A DNA stretch of 64,000 nt from Comamonadaceae bacterium. GTDB taxonomy: Bacteria; Pseudomonadota; Gammaproteobacteria; Burkholderiales; Burkholderiaceae_C. A program made the position numbers and the translations under genes. The stretch's first letter is position 1; each line of letters starts with the position of its first letter. The DNA lies in assembly GCA_947476465.1 (NCBI GenBank), contig CANJQN010000007.1, positions 78,141 to 142,140 on the forward strand, written 5' to 3'. A model generated the notes under the pieces. That model was not told where the DNA came from. It saw nothing but the letters and a program-made list of their open reading frames with translations, and did no database searches. Of the stretch, positions 47,264 through 56,259 are shown piece after piece.

Positions 47264-50001
47264 ACCACCGCGCGACGCTGCGTCCGCCAGAGGCGGTCAT
47301 GAGCCCGCAACGCATGGCGGCCATCGTCTCCACGCCGCTCTGTTTTCCCCGTTCCGCCATGCGCGAGCTTGTCAACGGCCGCTGGCAGGTTCGCAAGCTG
47401 CGCTTCGATCTGGACGAAGAGGGCCGCGGTGAGGTGCTCTACCAGCTGGAAGGCGGCGGCTGGTTGTTTCACTTTTTCCTGGTCTCGCTCAAGCTGGACG
47501 AGGCCCAGAAGACAGACCGAAATTACGCGGCGAGCTGGGATGCCATGGGCGTTCTGTGCCAGGGCGAGTGGACTGCGCAGCGAGAGGCGCACCTGCGGCG
47601 CGAGGTGCCCAGGCAACGCGCGGGCTTCGCGGATTACGACACCCTGATGTATGCCCGCGGCAATCGCAGCGCGCGCATCTTCGACCATGTCGTGGACAGC
47701 CTGGCCCGTGGCGAACAACCCGACATGCGCGTGATCGCGCCGGTGGGCTACATCCTGCGCACCACGGCCTTCATCGGCAACGGCCAGCTGGGCACGCGCG
47801 CCTTCGCCGGGTTTGAGCCCGATCATCCGCTGCGCCGGCCCTATCACGCGCAGTTCTGCTCCGGCTTCATGCTGCGCGAATACGTGTTCGACCTGGTCGA
47901 CCATATCGCCAGGGCCCGCAGCCCGCGCGCGGTGCGGCTCGCGCCGGCCTGGCGGCGTTATCTTGGGCTGGGCAACTCGGCGGCGACCGGGTTGTCCGCT
48001 TTCGCCGCCAATCACCCGCACCTCATGCACCAGTGGACGCTGGCCAACGAGGCCGCCATCGCGCAGGCCCGCGACGCGGCGGCAGCGCCGGGCGACGCCG
48101 CCGTGAGGCACTTCGCGGCGTTGCTGGACAAGGCCATCGAGCACTTCACCGAAGGCGCCCGCCCGGAGGATGGCGTGTTCCTGCCGCCGCAGGCGCTCGC
48201 CGCCGAGCTCTCCCAAGCGCAGGCGGTGCTGGCGCACTACCGGCAATCGGGCACCCTCTTCGGGCGGCGGGTGGATCGGCCATGGGCGGCGCTGTGCGAG
48301 TGGGCCGGTGCGCATCTGCGCGCCGACGCGGTCGAGGTTTTGCGGGCCATCGCGCTCGAAGTGCATCCGCACATCGTCCAGAGTTTTTCCGAGGCCTTCC
48401 AAGCGTCTGAGCGCTTGGCCGTCCAGCCGGCCATGCCCGCGGCGCAACTGGCGGCCTTGGTGGACCGGCAGTACCGATGGGCGCTGCAAGGCAGCGACGC
48501 CCCGGGCGCCGGTCACTACTTCTGGTATCGCTGCGCTTCGGCGCCGCGCGACGTGCGCCGCGGGCCACGCGGCCCGGCGCCCGAGCTCGAACACGAAACC
48601 ACCTTCGATACGCAGCGGCAAGTGCGACGGCTTCGCGATCACCTGGCCACCGTGGCCCCGGACCTGCCGGCCGCCGACATCGTCTGCGCCAGGCCCGACC
48701 TGCGCCACATCGTCAAGCGCGTGCAGTCGCTGGCCGGACTCGATTACGCCGAGCTGCATGAGGATTACCTCGGCGAGCGCTACTCGCCCTTCGCCTCGAT
48801 CCGTTTTCCGCTGACCTTCTTCGGCATGGACAAGCTCGAGGCGGCACCACCGAAGTCGGTGCGCGGCGTCTTCCTGCAGGGCGCCCCGATCGCGGAAGAC
48901 GTGGCCGCCGGGCAAGATGGCGCATGGCCTTTCCCGCTCATTCCCAGTGAGCAAGGCCCCGACGTCGAACTTGCGCCCTTGCCGGCCGCGGGTTTGGGCG
49001 CGCTGGTGCGCAATGGCGCGGCGCTTCAGGCGCAGGCGCCGCGCACGCTGCGCCTGGCGCCGGCCGAACTCGCGCGCATGGTGCAAGTCGCGGTGCAGGG
49101 GCACGGCGCCAGCCTGGGCGTGGCGCAAGACGCAGGCTCGCTGGCACTGATGGCGCACTGCGCTGGCGAGCCGGTCATCGCATCGGTGCTGGCGCATTGC
49201 GGCAGCCACATCGGGCGTTCACTGGGGCAGTGGGATCTGCGCGATCCGGCGTCCAGCCGGCCTGACCGGGACGTGCTGCGCGTCCAGGGTGGCTCAACAC
49301 TGCTGGCCGCCGCAGCTGCGGCGGATCTGGCGCTGGCCCGCGCGGCACGCAGGGCGGACGGCGTGGCGGCCTGCCTGGCGGTGCGGGCCTTCGATGGCTG
49401 GCTGGCCGAAGGCCTTGCGCTGCGCTGCGCGGAGCAGGGCCGGCTTGGCCTGCTGTGCTGGCAATCGCACGACCGGGCAGGCGCGGCGCGCAGCGGTTTC
49501 GCGCTCGCATGGCCGAGCGGCGGTGGCATTGCGTGGATCAAGGGCGAGCTGCCGGCCATCGCCGCCGTTCACCTGGCGCTCTTGACGGACGCCGCACACC
49601 CGGGCAGCCAGGCTCGTCTGGCGAACCTCGACGCGGCGCAGGGCACTTGGCCCGACGCGGTCGCAGGGCTGCTTGCCCCGGTGGACCCTCCAGCGGGCCC
49701 GCACGGCGCTGCCGCGCATGAGGAAGCCGACGCTGTGGGCTTCGCACTGCTGGCCGCCCCGGTGCCCGCGGCAGTCAGCGCCGACGATCTGCTGGCGGCC
49801 TTGCAGCGCCGCAACGTTCGGGCCGGCTATGGGAGCGCCGACGAACGGGAAAGGCTCGAGCGCCAGTGGCAGCAGCGCGGCGTCGAGCTCAGTGCCAATG
49901 ACTTCGACGCGCTGGCCCGGGCGGGTCAGTCGCTGCTCGTACCCCAGGAAGACGAGCGCCGGTTTCTCGCGCCCGGATTCGACCCCCTCAAAGGTTTCTG
50001 A
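47260..50001 (+). CDS. 913-residue protein of unknown function, DUF3726-like C-terminus
   Basis: The start ATG (47260) overlaps the amidohydrolase stop. I cannot assign a biochemical role. Residues 1-590 form a soluble region with segments such as YARGNRSARIFDHVVDSLA, VAPVGYILRTTAFIGNGQLG (with changes) and LGLGNSAATGLSAFAANHPH, rich in Arg/His/Trp and with no membrane segment or known nucleotide motif. Residues about 597-880 (LAPAELARMVQVAVQGHG, then SLGVAQDAGSLALMAHCAG) resemble the uncharacterised DUF3726 family from memory. The protein may therefore be a fusion of two genes that are separate elsewhere. The M19 gene follows after 13 bases. Confidence 0.75.
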   Translation: MNHRATLRPPEAVMSPQRMAAIVSTPLCFPRSAMRELVNGRWQVRKLRFDLDEEGRGEVLYQLEGGGWLFHFFLVSLKLDEAQKTDRNYAASWDAMGVLCQGEWTAQREAHLRREVPRQRAGFADYDTLMYARGNRSARIFDHVVDSLARGEQPDMRVIAPVGYILRTTAFIGNGQLGTRAFAGFEPDHPLRRPYHAQFCSGFMLREYVFDLVDHIARARSPRAVRLAPAWRRYLGLGNSAATGLSAFAANHPHLMHQWTLANEAAIAQARDAAAAPGDAAVRHFAALLDKAIEHFTEGARPEDGVFLPPQALAAELSQAQAVLAHYRQSGTLFGRRVDRPWAALCEWAGAHLRADAVEVLRAIALEVHPHIVQSFSEAFQASERLAVQPAMPAAQLAALVDRQYRWALQGSDAPGAGHYFWYRCASAPRDVRRGPRGPAPELEHETTFDTQRQVRRLRDHLATVAPDLPAADIVCARPDLRHIVKRVQSLAGLDYAELHEDYLGERYSPFASIRFPLTFFGMDKLEAAPPKSVRGVFLQGAPIAEDVAAGQDGAWPFPLIPSEQGPDVELAPLPAAGLGALVRNGAALQAQAPRTLRLAPAELARMVQVAVQGHGASLGVAQDAGSLALMAHCAGEPVIASVLAHCGSHIGRSLGQWDLRDPASSRPDRDVLRVQGGSTLLAAAAAADLALARAARRADGVAACLAVRAFDGWLAEGLALRCAEQGRLGLLCWQSHDRAGAARSGFALAWPSGGGIAWIKGELPAIAAVHLALLTDAAHPGSQARLANLDAAQGTWPDAVAGLLAPVDPPAGPHGAAAHEEADAVGFALLAAPVPAAVSADDLLAALQRRNVRAGYGSADERERLERQWQQRGVELSANDFDALARAGQSLLVPQEDERRFLAPGFDPLKGF

Positions 50002-50014
50002 AAAGGAAAGAACA

Positions 50015-51070
50015 ATGTCCGAACTGGTGATCCGCCCCGAAGGCGTGGAGTACGAAGGCAAGTCCTACAGCATCGTCGACGGCCTGTCGATGCCCACGCC
50101 CGAGCGGCGATGGTTCGAGCAGTACCGGGGCGCGCCGCTGGCGGCTGTCAACACCACGATCTCGGTCTGGGAGAACGCCGCCGAAACCCTGGCCCTGCTG
50201 GGCAAGTGGCGCCAGGTGCTGGCCGCCAACAGCGACATCGTCGCCCAGGCGACCAGCGTCCAAGAGATCGAGGCGATCCGGCAGTCGGGCCGCACCGCGC
50301 TCGTCTTCGGCTTTCAGAACACCGCGCCGGTGGAGCACAACCTCGACCTGTTCGCCATGTTCCGCAGCATGGGCGTGTGCATCATGCAGCTGACCTACAA
50401 CCTGCAAAACTACATTGGCTGCGGCTACTGGGAGGAAAAGGACACGGGCATTTCCTCGCGCTTTGGCCGCAAGGCGCTGCAGGAGATGAACCGCGTGGGC
50501 ATCTTGATCGACCTGTCGCACTGCGGCGAGCGCACGACGCTCGAGGCCATCGAAACCTCGGCCCAACCGGTGGCCATCACCCACGCGAACCCGCGCGATT
50601 TTGTCGGCAAGGGTGTTTATGGATCGGGCCGGCAAAAGACAACCGAAGCGATCAAGGCGCTGGCCGCCCGCCGCGGGGTGATCGGGTTGTCGCCGAACCG
50701 GAACATGACGCAGTACGGCGCGGCCACCACGCTGGAGCAGTTCGGCGACATGGTGGCGTGGACGGCCGACCTGATCGGCGTCGACGCGATCGGCCTGGGC
50801 AGCGACTACTGCCCCGGCCACACCGGCGCGGTGCGAACCTGGTGGCGCTATGCCCGCTGGTCGCGCGAAAGCGCGCCGGCCGAACAGATGACGATGGCCC
50901 CGCATGAGGGCTGGTCTGATTGGGTCAAGACGCCGGCCGGTCTGCACAACATCATCCCGGAACTGGCGCGCCGCGGTTTCCATCCAAACGAGATCGCCCA
51001 GATGATGAGCGGCAACTGGATGCGCTTGTTCTCGGAAACCTTCACCGCCCGGCCCGACATTTCCGCTTGA
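50015..51070 (+). CDS. Membrane-dipeptidase-like protein (peptidase M19)
   Basis: The 351-residue protein has the M19 TIM-barrel signature GILIDLSHCGERTTLEAIE with metal ligand His169, ITHANP with His190 and GLGSDYCPG with Asp264. The first metal motif, normally DGHxD, reads DGLSM. The bridging Glu of the usual IEGG is replaced in GFQNT. It therefore belongs to a divergent branch; whether it is a dipeptidase is open. AAAGGAAAG lies upstream. It sits between the 913-residue protein and a Bug receptor. Confidence 0.85.
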   Translation: MSELVIRPEGVEYEGKSYSIVDGLSMPTPERRWFEQYRGAPLAAVNTTISVWENAAETLALLGKWRQVLAANSDIVAQATSVQEIEAIRQSGRTALVFGFQNTAPVEHNLDLFAMFRSMGVCIMQLTYNLQNYIGCGYWEEKDTGISSRFGRKALQEMNRVGILIDLSHCGERTTLEAIETSAQPVAITHANPRDFVGKGVYGSGRQKTTEAIKALAARRGVIGLSPNRNMTQYGAATTLEQFGDMVAWTADLIGVDAIGLGSDYCPGHTGAVRTWWRYARWSRESAPAEQMTMAPHEGWSDWVKTPAGLHNIIPELARRGFHPNEIAQMMSGNWMRLFSETFTARPDISA

Positions 51071-51115
51071 GTCCTCGCGTCTTTTTTTATCCCCAACCCA
51101 CAGGAAGCCATTGCC

Positions 51116-52102
51116 ATGTTGAACGTTAAAAGACTTCTCAGCGCCTGCGCTGCACTGTTGCTGGTGACCGCCGCCTCGGCGCAGTCGGCCGACTATCCGA
51201 ACAAGCCGATCACGCTGGTGGTCCCCTTCGCGCCAGGCGGCTTCGTCCATGCCGTCGCGCTGATGATGAGCGAGGGCATGAGCAAGCAGCTGGGCCAGCC
51301 GCTGGTGGTGACCAACCAGCCGGGTGCCAATGGCATCGTCGCGGCCAACGCCGTGGCCAAGGCCGCCCCGGACGGCTACACCATCTTCCTGCCCACTGCG
51401 AGCATCCTGACCGTCAACCCGCACCTGTACAAGAACGTGCAGTACGACCCGCACGTCGACTTCGTCACCATCGGGCAGATCGTCAACACGTCCAACCTGT
51501 TCGTCGTCAAGGCCGACAGCAACATCAAGAGCTTCAAGGACCTGGTCGATCAGGCGCGCACCCGAGCCGATGCCGTCTCGTATGGCTCGTCTGGTGCTGG
51601 CAGCGTGCAGCACCTGGCCGGCGAGGCCCTGCAGCAGCAGGCGGGTGTGAAGCTGCTCCACGTGCCGTACAAAGGCATCGCGCCCGCGCTCGCCGACGTC
51701 ATGGGCTCGAACCTCACCGTGGTGTTCTCCGATGCGTCCGCCATTGGCCAGGTCAAGGGCGGAACCTTGCGCGCGCTGGCCGTCTCGCCCAAGCGGCTGG
51801 ACGACCTGCCGGGGGTGCCCTCCTTGTCCGAAGCGGCGGCCGCCGCCGGGCTGCCAAACTACCAGGCCCCCACCCTGTGGTATGGGCTCGTGGCGCCCAA
51901 GGGTACGCCAGCGGGTGTCATCGCCAAGCTCAATGCGGCCATGGCCGAAACCATCAAGCGTCCCGATGTACGCCAGCGCATGTTCGGCGCCGGGGCAACG
52001 CCCTCCGAGGACACCAGCAGCGCATTCTTCTCGTCGGTCATCAAGTCAGACTTCGACCGCTACGGCACCTTGATCAAGACCTTGAACATCAAGGTCGAGT
52101 GA
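51116..52102 (+). CDS. Bug-family solute receptor with altered ligand loop
   Basis: The 328-residue periplasmic receptor has a signal peptide ending ASAQS. The loop normally reading PGGxxD reads APGGFVHAVAL, with His in place of the Asp that contacts the ligand carboxylate. The rest of the fold is ordinary (TNQPGANGIVAANAVAKAAPDGYT, YGSSGAGSVQHLAGE, LHVPYKGIAPALADVM). Its place in the LacI cluster suggests it captures the pathway substrate. Confidence 0.9.
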   Translation: MLNVKRLLSACAALLLVTAASAQSADYPNKPITLVVPFAPGGFVHAVALMMSEGMSKQLGQPLVVTNQPGANGIVAANAVAKAAPDGYTIFLPTASILTVNPHLYKNVQYDPHVDFVTIGQIVNTSNLFVVKADSNIKSFKDLVDQARTRADAVSYGSSGAGSVQHLAGEALQQQAGVKLLHVPYKGIAPALADVMGSNLTVVFSDASAIGQVKGGTLRALAVSPKRLDDLPGVPSLSEAAAAAGLPNYQAPTLWYGLVAPKGTPAGVIAKLNAAMAETIKRPDVRQRMFGAGATPSEDTSSAFFSSVIKSDFDRYGTLIKTLNIKVE

Positions 52103-52112
52103 GCGCTTGACC

Positions 52113-53549
52113 ATGCATGAACATCTGCGCGATTTCTACATCGGCGGCCAGTGGGTTGCGGCCGCCGGGCCCCGCACGCTCGCCGTCATCGACCCGGCCT
52201 CGGAACAAGCCGTGGCCACCATCGCGGCGGCGGACCCGTCGGACGTCGACCGTGCCGTCGCGGCCGCGCGCCGCGCGTTCGAACCCTGGTCGCAATCCTC
52301 AGTGGCGCAGCGCATCGAACTGCTCGCGCGAATCGAACAAGGCTTTCAGGCGCGCCAGGACGATTTGTGCCGCGCGATGTCACAGGAGATGGGCGTGCCG
52401 ATCACCGCGGCGGCCGCCATTCACTTCGGCAGCGGGCCGGCCCACCTGAAGGAGACGATCCGCGTCCTGGAGCGTTTTGCCTTCGACGAGCTGCGCGGCA
52501 CGACCCTGGTCACCCATGAGCCGATCGGTGTGTGCGCGCTGATCACGCCCTGGAACTTCCCCATCAACCAGGTGGTGTGCAAGGTCGCGCCCGCGCTGGC
52601 CGCCGGCTGCACCATGGTGCTCAAGCCGAGCGAGGTTTCACCGCTCAGCGCCTTGATCATCGCGCAGATCCTGCACGACGCCGGCGTGCCGGAAGGCGTG
52701 TTCAACCTGGTCAACGGCGACGGCGCCGTCACCGGACACGCCCTGGCGTCGCACCCGGACGTGGACATGGTGTCCTTCACCGGTTCCACACGCGCGGGCA
52801 TCGCCATTGCCAAGGCCGCGGCCGACACGGTCAAGCGGGTGGCGCAGGAGCTGGGCGGCAAGTCGCCCAACCTGCTGCTGCCCGACGCCGACTTTCCGCG
52901 CGCCGTCACGCTCGGGGCCAATCGTTGCTTCAACAACAGCGGGCAGTCCTGCGTGGCACCCACGCGCATGCTCGTGCCGCGCGAGCGCATGGACGAGGCC
53001 GCCGACCTTGCCGCGCAGGCGGCCCGGGCCGCCCGTGTCGGCCACCCCTCGGACCCGCAGGCCATGTTGGGTCCCGTCGCCACGCAGGCGCAGTTCGAGA
53101 AGGTGCAGCGCCTGATCGCCGAGGGCATCGCCTCGGGCGCGCGCCTGGTCGTCGGCGGGCCAGGCCGCCCCGAGGGAATGGAGCGCGGATGGTTTGTGCG
53201 CCCGACGGTGTTTGCGGACGTCGACGCGGCCATGAGCGTCGCGCGCGAGGAAATCTTCGGCCCCGTTCTGTGCCTGATCGGCTATCAGAACGAGGAGGAT
53301 GCCATCCGCATCGCCAATGACACCTGCTACGGGCTCGCTGCCTATATTCAATCGGCCGACCTCGAGCGCGCGCGCGCCGTGGCCCGCCGCTTGCGCGCGG
53401 GCAACATCCAGATCAACTACCCGCCGGTGGACCGCGGCGCGCCGTTCGGCGGCTACAAGCAGTCGGGCAACGGTCGCGAGTGGGGGGAGTTCGGACTGCT
53501 TGAGTATCTGGAGATCAAGGGCATCCAGGGCTGGGCGCCGCAGGGGTGA
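52113..53549 (+). CDS. Aldehyde dehydrogenase (NAD(P)+)
   Basis: The 478-residue ALDH superfamily enzyme has the N-terminal cofactor motif TPWNFPINQ, FTGSTRAG, the general-base Glu in QELGGKSPN and the catalytic Cys in NNSGQSCVAPTRM. EEIFGPVL follows and the C-terminal segment is normal. ATG 52113 is preferred; an in-frame TTG lies 6 bases before. It probably oxidises an aldehyde formed in the LacI-cluster pathway. Confidence 0.92.
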   Translation: MHEHLRDFYIGGQWVAAAGPRTLAVIDPASEQAVATIAAADPSDVDRAVAAARRAFEPWSQSSVAQRIELLARIEQGFQARQDDLCRAMSQEMGVPITAAAAIHFGSGPAHLKETIRVLERFAFDELRGTTLVTHEPIGVCALITPWNFPINQVVCKVAPALAAGCTMVLKPSEVSPLSALIIAQILHDAGVPEGVFNLVNGDGAVTGHALASHPDVDMVSFTGSTRAGIAIAKAAADTVKRVAQELGGKSPNLLLPDADFPRAVTLGANRCFNNSGQSCVAPTRMLVPRERMDEAADLAAQAARAARVGHPSDPQAMLGPVATQAQFEKVQRLIAEGIASGARLVVGGPGRPEGMERGWFVRPTVFADVDAAMSVAREEIFGPVLCLIGYQNEEDAIRIANDTCYGLAAYIQSADLERARAVARRLRAGNIQINYPPVDRGAPFGGYKQSGNGREWGEFGLLEYLEIKGIQGWAPQG

Positions 53550-53604
53550 GGCTTGTTGCTGGATGCGCAGGAAGTAGTTGGCGGCCGTGTGGACGCCGAT
53601 TGAC
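53550..53604 (+). pseudogene. Fragment of a MntA-type nucleotidyltransferase gene
   Basis: Immediately after the ALDH stop the bases read GLLLDAQEVVGGRVDAD then stop. This matches GLLLDAQELLGRRVDVV of the intact gene at 57492-57540. The DNA is identical for the first 17 bases (from 53550 and 57492) and mostly alike for about 48. The rest of the 138-base gap before the PrpD gene shows nothing else. Confidence 0.55.
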
Positions 53605-53687
53605 ATGACCGGCGCGGCCCATAGAATCATCGCAGCGACACCAAACGACTTGGTGCTTTCAGACGCCAGTTCAACGGAGACAACCTA

Positions 53688-55028
53688 ATGGACGCAACCA
53701 GGTGCTTGGCGGAGTTTGTCCATCGTTCGCGATGGGAGGCGCTTCCGCAGGCGGTTCGACACGAGTCGGTGCGCGTATTCGTGAACTGGGTCGGCGGCGC
53801 CTTCGGCGGTGCGCGCCATCCTGCTGTCTCGAGTTGCCTTGCCATGGTGCAGGCATTGAACGGGCCGCCCCAGGCGACAGCCCTCGGTCTCGGCCAACGC
53901 CTCGACCTTCTGGGCGCCACACTCGTGAACGGGCTCAGCGCGAGCGCACACGCGTTCGACGACACGCATCTGAGTTCGATCGGTCATCCGTCGGCGCCCA
54001 CGGTGGCCGCGCTTCTGGCGTACGCCGAACTCCATCCGGTGTCGGGACAGGATTTTCTGCATGCGCTGATCCTGTCCAACGAGGTGCAAACCCGCTTGAG
54101 CCGCGCACTCACGGAGAACCCGGGCAACTGTCATGTGGGGCTGTACATGACCGGCCTGACCGGCGCGGCGGGCGTCGCGGCCGGCATCGGAAAACTGCTT
54201 GGGCTCGATGTGCGGCAGTTGGTCTGGGCGATCGGTATCGGGGCCTGCCAGGGCGGCGGGTTTCGGGCGTCGCACGCGTCGATGTGCAGCGGCTTCATAC
54301 CGGCCAATGCCGGGCGCAATGGTCTGCTGGCGGCGCTGCTTGCGGCCAAGGATTTCACCTGCAACGACAACGCGCTGGAGACCCGCAACGGGTTTCTGGA
54401 CGTCTTTGGCGCCCCGGCCAACCTGCCCGCACTGACCGCCGGCCTGGGCGAGCAGTACGAGTGCATGAACATCGCCGCCAAGCCGTTTCCCGCGGGCTGT
54501 TTCATCCACCCGTCCATCGAGGCCTGCCTCGACTTGGCAGAGGCGCATCAATTCGACAGCGCAGATGTGGAGGCAGTGGAACTCGAGGTCCATAAGCTGG
54601 CGATCGGGTTGACCGGAAAGCCGCAGCCGGCCCATGCCTACGATGCACAGGTCAGCGTCTACCACTGGGCCGCAGCCGTGCTGTCGCGCCGCGCGGCGGG
54701 TCTGGCCGAGGCGGCGGACAGTTGCGTCACGGATCCTGCGGTGGTGGCATTGCGCAAGCGGGTGAACGTCAAGGTGGTCGACGAACTCGGCGCGAACGAG
54801 GCACGTGCGACGGTGCTGCTGCGAAACGGCCGTCGGCTGCATACCGCGGTCGGGCCGTGCCTGGGGTCTGCAGAGCGTCCCATGTCCGATGCCCAGATCG
54901 AGGCCAAATTTCTGCAACAGGCAGAGGATGTGCTTGGCGATGAGGCCGCACGCAGGCTTGTCGGGCACTGCTGGCGCATGCCCGACGCAGCGGCGGTGCA
55001 TCTGGCTGCGCCAGGTTTTTGGGGTTGA
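53688..55028 (+). CDS. MmgE/PrpD-family protein
   Basis: The 446-residue protein has family features: N-terminal helical domain, the ASAHAFDDTH segment (compare H-x-D near the PrpD active site), GAACQGGGF-like region, KPFPAGCFIHPSIEA and an ARATVLLRNG C-terminal subdomain. The family includes 2-methylcitrate dehydratase, aconitate decarboxylase and uncharacterised dehydratases/isomerases. Beside amidohydrolase, ALDH and Bug genes it may act on a tricarboxylate-like intermediate. Precise reaction unknown. Confidence 0.85.
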   Translation: MDATRCLAEFVHRSRWEALPQAVRHESVRVFVNWVGGAFGGARHPAVSSCLAMVQALNGPPQATALGLGQRLDLLGATLVNGLSASAHAFDDTHLSSIGHPSAPTVAALLAYAELHPVSGQDFLHALILSNEVQTRLSRALTENPGNCHVGLYMTGLTGAAGVAAGIGKLLGLDVRQLVWAIGIGACQGGGFRASHASMCSGFIPANAGRNGLLAALLAAKDFTCNDNALETRNGFLDVFGAPANLPALTAGLGEQYECMNIAAKPFPAGCFIHPSIEACLDLAEAHQFDSADVEAVELEVHKLAIGLTGKPQPAHAYDAQVSVYHWAAAVLSRRAAGLAEAADSCVTDPAVVALRKRVNVKVVDELGANEARATVLLRNGRRLHTAVGPCLGSAERPMSDAQIEAKFLQQAEDVLGDEAARRLVGHCWRMPDAAAVHLAAPGFWG

Positions 55029-55052
55029 TCTTTTTTTGCACCGGGGGACTTC

Positions 55053-56027
55053 ATGCTACGTGCCTTCAACTTCATCGCTTGCGCCCTGGTGCTTGCGTGT
55101 GCATCGCTGTCGCCCGCCCTGGCCCAGGACTACCCCACCCGGGCAGTCCAGCTGGTGATCCCGTACACGGCCGGCGGGGCCACAGATGTCCTCGGACGCA
55201 TCCTGGCCGAGCATCTGAGCACCCGGCTGGGGCAACGTGTGGTGCCCGAGAACCGGCCCGGTGCCGCTGCCGTGCTGGCCACCGGGCAGGTCGCCCGCGC
55301 CAACCCGGACGGCTACACGCTGCTATTTGGCACATTGGCGCATTCGCTCAATGCCACCATGAACCCCAATCTCCCCTACGACCCGGTGAACGATTTCGAG
55401 TTCGTCGGCAAGATTGGTCAGTTGAGCTTTTTCGTGATCACCAACCCGCAACTCAAGGTGGGCAACCTTGGCGAACTGGTCAGCTTGATGCGTAGCCAGC
55501 CGGGCAAACTTCAGTTCGCTTCGGCCGGCGTCGGCACACCGATGCATCTGGGCGGGGAGCTGCTCAAACAGATCACGAAGACTGAAGCTATACACGTGCC
55601 CTACCGTGGAGAAAGTGCCGCCCTGACCGACCTGATCGGCGGGCACGTGAGTTTCATGCTTTGTTCCGTCACGACCTGCGCACCGCGCTTGCAGGACGGG
55701 ACCATCAAGGCGCTGTCGGTCACATCGCCGAAGCGGGCACCGCAGGCCCCGGCGCTGCCCACCGGCTCCGAGGCGGGTGTACCCGGCATGGAGACCTATT
55801 CATGGTTCTTCGTCGCGGCCCCCAAGGGCACGCCAGCGGCCATCGTCAACCGCTTGGACCGCGAGCTCAATGCCATCCTGAAGGACGAAAAATTCACCAC
55901 CCGGGTCCATGCCATGGGCATCGATACCGACAGCAGCTCGACCCAGGCTGGCACGCGGGCGCTGGTGCAAAGCGAAATTGACAAGTGGCGGCCGGTCATC
56001 TTGAGCACGGGCGCTGTGACAAAGTAG
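55053..56027 (+). CDS. Bug-family solute receptor
   Basis: The 324-residue periplasmic receptor has a signal peptide ending SPALAQ. It carries the normal ligand loop PYTAGGATDVLGR with its Asp, then ENRPGAAAVLATGQVA and IHVPYRGESAALTDLIGG. It lies 24 bases after the PrpD gene and is probably co-transcribed. In contrast to the receptor at 51116 it keeps the canonical binding residue. Confidence 0.9.
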   Translation: MLRAFNFIACALVLACASLSPALAQDYPTRAVQLVIPYTAGGATDVLGRILAEHLSTRLGQRVVPENRPGAAAVLATGQVARANPDGYTLLFGTLAHSLNATMNPNLPYDPVNDFEFVGKIGQLSFFVITNPQLKVGNLGELVSLMRSQPGKLQFASAGVGTPMHLGGELLKQITKTEAIHVPYRGESAALTDLIGGHVSFMLCSVTTCAPRLQDGTIKALSVTSPKRAPQAPALPTGSEAGVPGMETYSWFFVAAPKGTPAAIVNRLDRELNAILKDEKFTTRVHAMGIDTDSSSTQAGTRALVQSEIDKWRPVILSTGAVTK

Positions 56028-56259
56028 TCCACCGGGGCCTGCCCGGCGAAGCCCGATTTTAGGCATCGCGCCGCTACACTGTCCCCGGGGGGGCGTCGGT
56101 GGGGCGGGCTGTGTCGCCCTCACCATCAAGGCCGGCAGCGTCAACCTTCATGTTGGCCTCGTCTGCCTTGTTAAGTCACTTCACTTCAGCGGTGTCTCGG
56201 CCCGGCGCGTTTCGCGGCAGATATAAGAATACGGAAAAGTCGTTTTGAATCAAGAGCGT

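Noticed and set aside
47206..49209. 667-codon minus-strand frame inside the 913-residue gene
   Set aside because: No family features and composition of a shadow; the plus-strand gene is coupled to its neighbours by overlap and ribosome-binding sites.
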